NCBI GenBank assembly: GCA_029068665.1
Contig: JAIECC010000187.1
Location: 1-6,022 of the forward strand
Direction of reading: 5' to 3'
Source of the DNA: Lachnospiraceae bacterium
Lineage (GTDB): Bacteria > Bacillota > Clostridia > Lachnospirales > Lachnospiraceae
DNA: 6,022 nucleotides
Part shown: positions 1-6,022 of the stretch, in pieces
Numbering within the stretch: position 1 is the stretch's first letter
How the letters are laid out: each line of letters starts with the position of its first letter
The notes under the pieces: model-generated
Databases searched by the model: none
The model's input: the letters and a program-made list of their open reading frames with translations, nothing else
What the model was told of the DNA's origin: nothing
Program-made: the position numbers and the translations under genes

Positions 1-1
1 G

Positions 2-1042
2 ATCGGAAGAGAGCGGGATGAACTGGAGGAAAAGCTGGTTCACATATCCGGACAGAGTGAACAGGTGCAGCAGGATTCTTCAGAGGAGAAGGGGCAGGAG
101 CAGAAGGAAGAAAAAAGAGAGAAGACTTCTTTGTTCCATATGAGCCGGGAGGAAAAAAAGCAACTGGACCCTCAGCTTCGGCAGATTATGAGCTTTATTA
201 AGCTGCTGCTGGTTTTTGGGGTTGCGGCTTTGGTATTACTATTGATTTTTCTATTGCCGGTTTCTCTTTATTATAAGGGCTGGTTATGTGTAATTGCATT
301 GGTAATTTCTTTGTATCTATGGGTTATGAACAGGGTTAAGACTCAGAATAAGAAGAAAAAGGATTCTTCTGATTCCGGACATACATCTTCTGAAGGAATC
401 TCGTCTGGAAGACAGGAAAAAAAGGCAGGTGCAAAGACAGGGGAAGAAGGTACAGCCCGGGTGCTGGAGTACAGCCGGAAGCTGGCAGACCTGCAGGTTC
501 AGGAAAATGATCTTCTGAAGGAATATGCAAAGCAGCAGGATTTGCAGCTTCGTTATGAAGAAGTAAAGAAGCGGATGGCAAAAGTAGAGTTCGAGATACA
601 GGCAATTGACTTGGCTTTGAATACCATTCAGGAATTGTCAGGCAATATATATGACCAGTATGGACCGGGAATCAGCAGACGGGTATCAGAGATGGTGAGC
701 CGTATCACCAAGGGACAGTATACGGATGTGAAGCTGGATGAGCAGTTGAACATCAAGGTGTGTAAGGACAATCGGTACATGGGAGCAGAGTTCTTAAGTA
801 CCGGTACTCTGGAGCAGATTTATCTGGCGGTGCGGCTGGCAGTAGCAGAGGAGATGAGTCAGGCAGGAATGCCGCTGCTGCTGGATGATATCTTCGGTGC
901 CTATGATGAAGCGCGATTGGAGGCGGTTCTGCAATGCCTGGCTTCCTATGGAGCAGAGCAGGTGATTCTCTTTACGGCAAGTGACCGTCTGGCAGATGCG
1001 TTGGATCAGACGGATATTGATTATAATTATATTGAGATTTAA
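2..1042 (+). CDS. SbcC/YhaN-like AAA ATPase, C-terminal part (5' end outside window)
   Basis: The frame is open from base 2 to the TAA at 1040-1042 (346 residues), so this is the 3' part of a longer gene. A GTG at 65 lies in the same frame but lacks a convincing ribosome binding site, and acidic coiled-coil-like sequence continues upstream of it, so it is not the start. Seen in order: a charged helical stretch; two hydrophobic segments (about 194-265 and 278-328) forming a membrane hairpin; a Lys/Ser-rich linker; a coiled coil (about 465-640); and an ABC-type ATPase half. That half has a signature-like LSTGTLEQ (794-817), Walker B LLLDDIF (875-895) and a FTAS switch segment (971-982). The Walker A half must lie upstream. 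Known: YhaN/SbcC-like proteins are DNA-linked ATPases often encoded next to a YhaO/SbcD-type nuclease. Inferred: a membrane-tethered member of that group. The usual switch His appears to be Ser. The family is fairly sure, the role is not. Confidence 0.8.
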   Translation: MGRERDELEEKLVHISGQSEQVQQDSSEEKGQEQKEEKREKTSLFHMSREEKKQLDPQLRQIMSFIKLLLVFGVAALVLLLIFLLPVSLYYKGWLCVIALVISLYLWVMNRVKTQNKKKKDSSDSGHTSSEGISSGRQEKKAGAKTGEEGTARVLEYSRKLADLQVQENDLLKEYAKQQDLQLRYEEVKKRMAKVEFEIQAIDLALNTIQELSGNIYDQYGPGISRRVSEMVSRITKGQYTDVKLDEQLNIKVCKDNRYMGAEFLSTGTLEQIYLAVRLAVAEEMSQAGMPLLLDDIFGAYDEARLEAVLQCLASYGAEQVILFTASDRLADALDQTDIDYNYIEI

Positions 1043-1074
1043 TGAAGGGGAAAATCAATGATAAATATTGTATC

Positions 1075-1103
1075 TTGAAGACATAGACAAATAATGATAT
1101 AGT
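1075..1103 (+). promoter_or_regulatory. Sigma-A-type promoter of the toxin-antitoxin operon
   Basis: A -35 box TTGAAG (1075-1080) and a -10 box TATAGT (1098-1103) are separated by 17 bases, close to the vegetative consensus. Transcription would start near 1110, leaving a leader of about 20 bases that contains the ribosome binding site of the antitoxin gene. It lies in the 86-base gap after the upstream ATPase gene, so the module has its own promoter. No terminator hairpin is visible in the gap, so read-through from upstream is also possible. Confidence 0.7.
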
Positions 1104-1111
1104 ATGTCTAT
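1079..1111. promoter_or_regulatory. Inverted repeat, probable operator of the toxin-antitoxin operon
   Basis: ATAGACA (1083-1089) is the exact reverse complement of TGTCTAT (1105-1111). The overlapping AGACATA (1079-1085) is likewise the reverse complement of TATGTCT (1103-1109). The left side is a near-tandem AGACAT/AGACAA. The arms lie in the promoter spacer and across the -10/start region, where a bound repressor would block polymerase. Phd/YefM-type antitoxins, alone or with their toxin, are known to bind palindromes at their own promoters. Binding here is inferred from position and symmetry. Confidence 0.55.
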
Positions 1112-1128
1112 TGAATGGAGGTGCTAAC

Positions 1129-1407
1129 ATGCTTGCATTAAAGGAAACAATTAGACCGTCAGCAGATTTGAGAAATCACTATAATGAAATATCAAAACAG
1201 TGCAGGGAAGATAACGAGGTTGTTATTATTACGGTTAATGGCAGAGGTGATACAGTTTCATTAGCATATGAAGAATATAAGAGAATGAAGGCAAGGATAG
1301 AATTGCTGGAGATTCTTGCAGAGGCAGAAGATGATGTGAAAAATGGAAGGGTTGCTCCTGTCGATGAAACTTTTGATGATTTAAGAAAAATCCTGCAGGA
1401 GGGTTAG
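1129..1407 (+). CDS. Type II antitoxin, Phd/YefM family
   Basis: Encodes 92 residues. ATG 1129 is preferred over the in-frame TTG at 1111 because GGAGGTG (1117-1123) sits five bases before it; the TTG overlaps the predicted transcription start and operator. The N-terminal half has the Phd/YefM fold signature: a basic start with RPSADLRNHY (9-18), a helix, the strand VVIITVNGRGDTVSL (31-45) and a following EEYKRMKA helix. This part normally dimerises and binds DNA. The C-terminal part (about 52-92) is acidic and helical, as expected of the segment that wraps and neutralises the toxin. The stop lies two bases before the start of the toxin gene, so the pair is co-transcribed and probably translationally coupled. 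The product should repress its own promoter. The family is clear; the cognate binding is inferred from the arrangement. Confidence 0.88.
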   Translation: MLALKETIRPSADLRNHYNEISKQCREDNEVVIITVNGRGDTVSLAYEEYKRMKARIELLEILAEAEDDVKNGRVAPVDETFDDLRKILQEG

Positions 1408-1409
1408 AT

Positions 1410-1727
1410 TTGAAATATAATGTGATTCGAACGGATGTGGCTGATTCACAAATCAGAAATATCATTTTATATGTTGCAGAAAAGTTTGGTAATGATGTGG
1501 CATTGAAAAAACTTGATGATTTAGAAAAAAGTATTTTTGCTTTGGGAGATAATCCGAATATTGGAATAGAGCCCAAATATCTTGTGTTAAAGCGGCAGGG
1601 ATACAAAGTGTTGATTCTTGAGAAAGATTTGGTATTTTATAAGGTCAACAAAAGCAAAAAAGAAGTAATCATTTATGCAGTTGCAGACCAGAGACAGGAT
1701 TACTTAAATATAATCCGAGGATTGTAG
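1410..1727 (+). CDS. Type II toxin, RelE/ParE family
   Basis: Encodes 105 residues, the usual size for RelE/ParE toxins. No ATG lies near the 5' end. TTG 1410 is supported by AGGAGGG (1397-1403), six bases upstream inside the end of the antitoxin gene, and by a family-typical N-terminus (KYNVIRTDVADSQIRNI). Family features include two N-terminal helices with LYVAEKFG and LDDLEKSIFAL, a central Asn-Pro turn, and C-terminal strands with YKVLILEKDLVFYKV and EVIIYAVADQRQDYLNII. Members either cut mRNA on the ribosome (RelE) or poison DNA gyrase (ParE). The sequence alone does not decide which, though the helical N-terminus and the ending resemble clostridial proteins usually labelled RelE/ParE. 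The frame is intact, so the toxin is presumably active and held by the antitoxin. The weak TTG codon may keep toxin below antitoxin. The gene is notably AT-rich (16 G/C in bases 1501-1560). Confidence 0.87.
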   Translation: MKYNVIRTDVADSQIRNIILYVAEKFGNDVALKKLDDLEKSIFALGDNPNIGIEPKYLVLKRQGYKVLILEKDLVFYKVNKSKKEVIIYAVADQRQDYLNIIRGL

Positions 1728-1758
1728 AACCATTTACAAGTTCCACAGAATCTACAAT
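1721..1758. repeat. Inverted repeat spanning the toxin stop codon
   Basis: ATTGTAGA (1721-1728) and TCTACAAT (1751-1758) are perfect 8-base reverse complements around a 22-base loop. The left arm contains the toxin stop codon. The stem is AT-rich and no T-run follows, so it does not look like an intrinsic terminator. It could be a weak mRNA 3'-end structure or chance. Confidence 0.35.
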
Positions 1759-1803
1759 ACATAGGAAGGATATAATCTTCATAAATTCTATCATTCTCTT
1801 TTC

Positions 1804-1832
1804 TTGAAAACCATAGTGTCCTATGATAAAAT
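1804..1832 (+). promoter_or_regulatory. Sigma-A-type promoter upstream of the hisA-like gene
   Basis: A -35 box TTGAAA (1804-1809), a 17-base spacer and a -10 box TAAAAT (1827-1832) preceded by an extended TGA give a strong vegetative promoter. The start should fall near 1839, leaving a leader of about 34 bases to ATG 1873. The spacer contains CATAG (1812-1816) and CTATG (1821-1825), a short inverted repeat that could be a regulator site, though it is weak evidence. Because the TTG at 1804 is part of the -35 box, it is not the start of the coding region. Confidence 0.68.
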
Positions 1833-1872
1833 ATCACTACTTGTATCTTTTAATCAATCAGGAGAAAATAAC

Positions 1873-2667
1873 ATGAATTTCAGACCGTGCATTGATATTC
1901 ACAACGGCAAAGTAAAGCAAATCGTAGGGGGGAGTCTGGCAGACCGGAACAATCATGCAGAAGAGAACTTTGTTTCAGAGCAGGATGCAGGCTTTTATGC
2001 AAGGCTGTATCGGGACAGTGGTATCAAAGGCGGACATATTATTCTTCTGAATCCGGCAGGCTCCGAATATTATGAAGCAGATGTGGAGCAGGCGAAGCTT
2101 GCCCTTTTAGAATACCCCGGCGGTCTGCAGATCGGCGGCGGTATGAACAGCGGGAATGCCGGGTCATTTCTGGATATGGGAGCCTCCCATGTGATTGTTA
2201 CCTCGTATGTATTTCAGGATGGGAGAATTCATTACGACCGTCTGAAGGAGCTGGTAAGACTGGTGGGGAAAGAGCATCTGGTGCTGGATTTATCCTGTCG
2301 GAAGCGGGAGGATACCTATTACATAGTAACGGACCGCTGGCAGAAGTTTACGGAGGAAGCAGTAACCATAGACTTATTAGACCAGCTATCTGCATATTGT
2401 GACGAATTTCTTATCCATGCCGTAGATGCAGAGGGAAAGGCAAAGGGGATTGAAGCGCCTTTGGCAGAGCTGCTGGGAGCCTGGTCAGGACTTCCTGTTA
2501 CCTATGCAGGAGGGGTAGGTTCTTTTGAGGACTTAAGGCAGTTAAAGGAGCTGGGCAGGAATCAACTGGATGTCACCATAGGAAGTGCCTTAGACTTGTT
2601 TGGAGGCAGTATGGTTTATGAAGAAGTACTTCGGTATCTGAGTGACGATTCCGACCCGAAAAGATAA
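1873..2667 (+). CDS. hisA: HisA-like ProFAR isomerase, eukaryotic (HIS6) type
   Basis: Encodes 264 residues. ATG 1873 has AGGAG (1860-1864) eight bases upstream; the frame is open back to 1804, but that stretch holds the promoter. The predicted enzyme is the cytoplasmic isomerase 1-(5-phosphoribosyl)-5-[(5-phosphoribosylamino)methylideneamino]imidazole-4-carboxamide isomerase of histidine synthesis, a TIM barrel. CIDIHNGKVKQIVGG (6-20) carries the expected catalytic Asp8. GGGMNS (88-93) and AGGVGS (212-217) with GSALDLFGG (237-245) fit the two phosphate sites. LDLSCRK (138-144) and DEFLIHAVDAEG (177-188) closely match yeast His6 as I recall it, rather than typical bacterial HisA; Asp185/Glu187 lie where bacterial HisA has its second catalytic Asp. 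No other his gene is adjacent. The GH9 gene follows after 42 bases. Family assignment is strong; activity is inferred. Confidence 0.88.
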   Translation: MNFRPCIDIHNGKVKQIVGGSLADRNNHAEENFVSEQDAGFYARLYRDSGIKGGHIILLNPAGSEYYEADVEQAKLALLEYPGGLQIGGGMNSGNAGSFLDMGASHVIVTSYVFQDGRIHYDRLKELVRLVGKEHLVLDLSCRKREDTYYIVTDRWQKFTEEAVTIDLLDQLSAYCDEFLIHAVDAEGKAKGIEAPLAELLGAWSGLPVTYAGGVGSFEDLRQLKELGRNQLDVTIGSALDLFGGSMVYEEVLRYLSDDSDPKR

Positions 2668-2709
2668 TATATAAAATGCAATTTAGTACAAGAAATGGAG
2701 GAAAGAAGC

Positions 2710-4956
2710 ATGAAAAAAGGCAAGAGACTGCTTGCAGCAGCACTGGCAGCAATGATGGTATGTTCCATGGCAGGCTGCGGGAGGCAAAATGATACGGAGG
2801 ATACATCCGACGGGGGATCAACAGAGACAAACGGGAATGCCGGACTGGAAAATATGATACAGAACGGTGATTTTAGTGACGGCTTAACCAACTGGATGAT
2901 ATATCTGAACGGTGCGGATGCCACCCAGGCCGTAACGGCAGAGGGGGAGATGGAGATTGCAGTATCAGATCCCGGCACCCTGGACTATGCAGTCCAGCCT
3001 TATTATGACGGATTTTCTCTGGACAAGGGATGCGTATATGAGTTTTCTTTTGATGTACATGCCACCATTGAACGTACTCTGGAATGGCGGCTTCAGTTGA
3101 ATGGCGGAGATTATCATGCCTATGTCAGTGATTTGATTACCGTCAATGAAGAGGTTCAGCATGTAATCGCATCCTTTACCATGGAGGAAGCCTCAGACCC
3201 GGCACCAAGACTTTGTGTTAACATGGGAATGTCAGAGGGCAGCCCGGAGGACATGGGAGCCCATAGTGTATATTTTGATAATTTTGCCTTGTATCTAACA
3301 GATGACTCCGGAAAGGTTTCTTCCGGCAGTGGTGATGAAACACCGGCTATTAATGTAAACCAGGTAGGGTATCTGCCGAATGCAGAGAAAAAGGCAGTAG
3401 TACGGGCAGAGCTGGGAACGGATATAAGCGGAAGCTTTGATGTAGTAAATGTTGAAACGGATGCAGTCGTATTGACCGGTGAGCTGGAACCGGCAAAGGA
3501 GAATGCGGCCTCCGGAGAGCAGACTGCAATTGCGGACTTTTCAGAAGTAACAGATGCAGGCACTTATAAGTTGGTAACAGAAGGATTTGGGGAATCCTTT
3601 GAGTTCCGGGTCAATGATGATGTTTATGAAGAGTTGGCAGACAGTACCATGCGGATGTTCTATCTTCAGCGCTGTGGAGAAGCTGTAACGGATGATATCT
3701 TTGGACATGAAGCATGTCATACAGGGGAAGCAGAGATTTATGGAGAGAATGGCAGTACTGTTACTATCACTGGCGGCTGGCATGATGCCGGAGACTACGG
3801 ACGGTATACAGTAGCAGCAGCTAAGGCAGTGGCAGATTTGATGCTGGCATATGAGGTCTACGGTGACCAATTCGGAGATGATGCAGGCATCCCGGAAAGC
3901 GGTAATGGAATACCGGATATTTTAGATGAAGTAAAATATGAATTAGACTGGATGCTGCAGATGCAGGATTCGGCAACCGGCGGCGTTTACCACAAGATTA
4001 CCTGTGAGAATTTCCCGGGCAGTGTTATGCCGGAGGAGGAGACAGAGCAGTTGGTACTGGCACCGATTTCCACTACGGCAACGGCAGATTTTGCTGCAGC
4101 TATGGCAATGGCAGCCAGAGTATTCAAGGAGTTTGATGCCAATTATAGTCAGACCTGTCTGGCAGCAGCAGAGCAGGCTCAGGCATATTTGGATCAGACC
4201 CCAAGTGATAAGACCGGATTCCGGAATCCTTCCTCTATTTCAACCGGTGAATATGGAGACTCTCAGGATACGGATGAACGGTACTGGGCATTGGCAGAAT
4301 TATATAAGACGACCGGGGACAGCAAGTATAGCGATGCCTTAAGGGCAGATTATGCATTGAAAGATATTGGTGGTGACTTAGGCTGGCAGAGTGTGGGAAT
4401 GTATGGAATCTATGCATATTTGACCACCGGTGAGGCTCGTGCAATGTCGGATAATTATTTGCCGGAATTGGAGAAACATTTTTATCAAATGGCAGATGAA
4501 GCCATGAAATGCACCGAAGAGGATGCTTATGGTGTTGCCATTGGAGAAGATGATTACTGCTGGGGCAGCAATATGGTGGTAGCAAATAAGGGTATGCTGC
4601 TCTTAATGGCAAATCAGTTGTCACAGGATGAGAAATACCGGAGGGCAGCAGGACGGCAGTTGGATTATCTGCTGGGTACAAATACCAATTCTTATTGCTT
4701 TGTGACCGGCTTTGGAACTTTGTCACCGGAGGATCCGCATCATCGTCCATCCGAAGCGGTAGGAGAGGCTATGGGAGGCATGTTAGTCGGTGGCCCGAAT
4801 TCTGACTTGGAGGATCCGTATGCGGCAGCAACCTTAAGCGATAAGCCGAATGCGGCCTGCTATGCAGATAACGTACAGAGTTATTCTTGTAATGAGATAA
4901 CCATATACTGGAATTCACCATTGGTTTATCTTCTGGCAGGTATGGAAGGAAAATAA
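2710..4956 (+). CDS. Surface lipoprotein glycoside hydrolase family 9 (endoglucanase-like)
   Basis: Encodes 748 residues. ATG 2710 follows GGAGGAAAG (2697-2705); the in-frame ATG at 2695 overlaps that site and would place acidic residues before the basic signal start. A lipoprotein signal peptide ends in lipobox MAGC with Cys23, followed by an acidic Ser/Gly/Thr linker, so the enzyme is probably anchored outside the membrane. Domains: a CBM4/9-like carbohydrate-binding module (about 46-197, with NGDFSDGLTNW); a linker; an Ig-like CelD_N domain (about 213-302, INVNQVGYLP); and a GH9 catalytic domain (about 306-748). The catalytic set appears complete: GGWHDAGDYGRY with Asp359 and Asp362, HHR at 677-679, and YADN to NEITIYWNSPLV with acid Glu729. 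GH9 enzymes are inverting and mostly cut beta-1,4-glucans. There is no dockerin or SLH domain. Cellulose, mixed-linkage glucan or glucomannan are possible substrates; the sequence does not decide. Confidence 0.93.
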   Translation: MKKGKRLLAAALAAMMVCSMAGCGRQNDTEDTSDGGSTETNGNAGLENMIQNGDFSDGLTNWMIYLNGADATQAVTAEGEMEIAVSDPGTLDYAVQPYYDGFSLDKGCVYEFSFDVHATIERTLEWRLQLNGGDYHAYVSDLITVNEEVQHVIASFTMEEASDPAPRLCVNMGMSEGSPEDMGAHSVYFDNFALYLTDDSGKVSSGSGDETPAINVNQVGYLPNAEKKAVVRAELGTDISGSFDVVNVETDAVVLTGELEPAKENAASGEQTAIADFSEVTDAGTYKLVTEGFGESFEFRVNDDVYEELADSTMRMFYLQRCGEAVTDDIFGHEACHTGEAEIYGENGSTVTITGGWHDAGDYGRYTVAAAKAVADLMLAYEVYGDQFGDDAGIPESGNGIPDILDEVKYELDWMLQMQDSATGGVYHKITCENFPGSVMPEEETEQLVLAPISTTATADFAAAMAMAARVFKEFDANYSQTCLAAAEQAQAYLDQTPSDKTGFRNPSSISTGEYGDSQDTDERYWALAELYKTTGDSKYSDALRADYALKDIGGDLGWQSVGMYGIYAYLTTGEARAMSDNYLPELEKHFYQMADEAMKCTEEDAYGVAIGEDDYCWGSNMVVANKGMLLLMANQLSQDEKYRRAAGRQLDYLLGTNTNSYCFVTGFGTLSPEDPHHRPSEAVGEAMGGMLVGGPNSDLEDPYAAATLSDKPNAACYADNVQSYSCNEITIYWNSPLVYLLAGMEGK

Positions 4957-4980
4957 TTTTGGGAGTTAAAAATATTAATT

Positions 4981-6022
4981 ATGAAACAGCATGTGAAGGA
5001 CATATGGAATAAATATTATATATATATATTGTCTACAGGGCTTCCGGCGCTGATTATGCTTGGCGTGTGGATTATTGGCGAAATCGGGCCGGGAGGCCGC
5101 TCCCTGATTATGGTGGACGGCCTGCACCAGTATATGCCCTTTTTCTCAGATTACTATGAAAAATTAAAGACAGGAGGAAGCTTGTTCTATTCCTTTCAGG
5201 AAGGAATGGGGACCAACTTCCTGTCCCTGTGGGCATATTATCTGTCAAGTCCTTTGAATTTGTTGATTTTACTGTTTCCAAAGGCACAGTTAAATACAGC
5301 CGTCAGTCTGATCGTAAGTCTTAAGATTGTACTGTGCGGCTGGACCTTTGCCTATGCTGCTTTACATCGAAGCGGAGTGAAATACCGGCATCCGGGGGTG
5401 ATTCCCCTGGCGGTAGCCTACTCCATGTCGAATTTTGTGGTGGGGTATTACTGGAATGTTATGTGGATGGATAGTATCTTTATCTTTCCGTTGATTATTC
5501 TGGGTTTTGACTATCTGGTGGAAAAAAAGGATGCAAGATTATATATTCTGACCCTGTTTTATGCGTTGCTTTGTAATTATTACATTGGCTTTATGATTTG
5601 CATATTCCTTGTAATATGGGCAGTTTTTTACCATTACAAAAGCTTTCGTCAGGTGGGGCGGACCGCATGGATGTTTGCGGTAAGCTCTCTGCTTGCCGGA
5701 GGTCTGGCAGCGGTGGTACTGATGCCGGCATATAAGGGGATTATGCAGACCGCTTCTGCAAAGCGTACACTGCCGGGCTGGGACCAGTATGGATCGTATT
5801 GGAATATTCTTCAGGCACACCTGATTGGAACGGTGCCTATTAATAATCAGGTAGATGACGGCGGTGTGAACTTGTACTGCGGAATCTTTGTATTATTTCT
5901 GTTTTTTATTTATCTTTTCAGCAGTCGTTTTGCACTGGCAGAAAAGATAAAGTATGTCTTAACGTTAGTATTATTGATTGTCAGCTTCAATACAGAAATA
6001 CTGAATTACATTTGGCATGGAT
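4981..6022 (+). CDS. YfhO-family polytopic membrane protein, N-terminal part (3' end outside window)
   Basis: The frame is open from ATG 4981 to the window end (347 whole codons); YfhO proteins are usually around 850 residues, so less than half is present. The N-terminal membrane helix (about 12-33) is followed by an outer loop with the family-typical DGLHQYMPF (46-54) and YSFQEGMGTNFLS (70-82), then YYLSSPLNLLILLFP (86-100). Several further hydrophobic segments follow, with YWNVMWMDS and CNYYIGFMI between them. The loop Asp46 is where GT-C-fold enzymes carry an essential acid. Known: Bacillus subtilis YfhO takes part in lipoteichoic acid glycosylation, probably by moving sugar from a lipid carrier outside the membrane. 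A similar envelope role here is inferred. Start choice is less sure: the nearest SD-like GGGAG (4961-4965) is 15 bases away, but no better start exists. The gene begins 24 bases after the GH9 stop, suggesting co-transcription. Confidence 0.85.
   Translation, partial: MKQHVKDIWNKYYIYILSTGLPALIMLGVWIIGEIGPGGRSLIMVDGLHQYMPFFSDYYEKLKTGGSLFYSFQEGMGTNFLSLWAYYLSSPLNLLILLFPKAQLNTAVSLIVSLKIVLCGWTFAYAALHRSGVKYRHPGVIPLAVAYSMSNFVVGYYWNVMWMDSIFIFPLIILGFDYLVEKKDARLYILTLFYALLCNYYIGFMICIFLVIWAVFYHYKSFRQVGRTAWMFAVSSLLAGGLAAVVLMPAYKGIMQTASAKRTLPGWDQYGSYWNILQAHLIGTVPINNQVDDGGVNLYCGIFVLFLFFIYLFSSRFALAEKIKYVLTLVLLIVSFNTEILNYIWHG
5017..5029 (+). repeat. TA dinucleotide run inside the YfhO-family gene
   Basis: An uninterrupted run of six TA units plus T lies at codons 13-17 of the YfhO-family gene and encodes alternating Tyr and Ile of the first membrane helix. 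Gain or loss of one unit would shift the frame early in the gene. The run is short, so slippage may be rare. Confidence 0.6.

Noticed and set aside
65..67. GTG as a start for the first coding region
   Set aside because: The same frame is open to the left edge and already codes for charged helical sequence; no fitting ribosome binding site precedes the GTG.
1042..1086. A 14-codon open frame overlapping the stop of the ATPase gene
   Set aside because: It is very short, lacks a good ribosome binding site and overlaps the promoter and operator of the toxin-antitoxin module.
1721..1758. Intrinsic terminator after the toxin gene
   Set aside because: The hairpin is AT-rich, has a 22-base loop and lacks a following T-run; kept only as an inverted repeat.
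1771..1776. Perfect TATAAT in the gap before hisA
   Set aside because: No -35 box lies at 16-18 bases upstream; the promoter at 1804-1832 is much better.
1068..1849. Direct 9-base repeat TTGTATCTT at 1068-1076 and 1841-1849, on either side of the toxin-antitoxin genes
   Set aside because: A 9-base match is expected about by chance in this much AT-rich sequence, and its right copy lies in the hisA leader; not enough for a target-site duplication.
2668..2709. A separate promoter for the GH9 gene in the 42-base gap
   Set aside because: The gap is AT-rich with TATA-like sequence near 2668-2675, but no acceptable -35 box is found at the right distance.
4235..4750. Long open frame on the minus strand inside the GH9 gene
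   Set aside because: Its translation is rich in His, Pro and Ser with no recognisable family, and it lies wholly opposite a conserved GH9 catalytic domain; it is a composition artefact. The same holds for other antisense frames in this gene.

Overview
The window looks like chromosomal DNA of a gut or rumen member of the Clostridia, most likely Lachnospiraceae. The reasons are strong GGAGG-type ribosome binding sites, moderate GC content, a YhaN-like ATPase, a YfhO-family membrane protein, a surface-lipoprotein cellulase, and a HisA of the variant best known from fungi. The family assignment is an inference from gene content; no rRNA or other marker is present. All recognised genes lie on the + strand.

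Layout. (1) Bases 2-1042 are the 3' part of a large SbcC/YhaN-like ATPase gene that enters from the left. It shows a two-helix membrane segment, a coiled coil and the C-terminal ABC-type ATPase half. (2) Bases 1075-1727 hold a compact, AT-rich type II toxin-antitoxin module. It has its own sigma-A promoter with an inverted repeat over the -10 and start region, then a Phd/YefM-type antitoxin and a RelE/ParE-type toxin that starts at TTG. (3) A second good promoter (1804-1832) drives a lone hisA-like gene (1873-2667), whose product resembles eukaryotic HIS6 rather than typical bacterial HisA. (4) After 42 bases comes a 748-residue lipoprotein with CBM4/9-like, Ig-like and GH9 catalytic domains (2710-4956). 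(5) After 24 more bases the first 347 codons of a YfhO-family polytopic membrane protein run off the right end (4981-6022).

How the genes relate. Antitoxin and toxin form one functional unit, probably autoregulated through the operator-like repeat. hisA, the GH9 gene and the YfhO gene are closely spaced, with no terminator hairpin visible between them, so they may be read from the promoter at 1804-1832. No shared pathway is evident: the first makes a histidine precursor, the second digests beta-glucan outside the cell, and the third belongs to a family linked to cell-envelope glycosylation. No RNA genes, CRISPR arrays, insertion sequences or attachment sites were seen, and no gene-free stretch exceeds 150 bases. 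No new system is obvious; the most notable item is the eukaryotic-type HisA.
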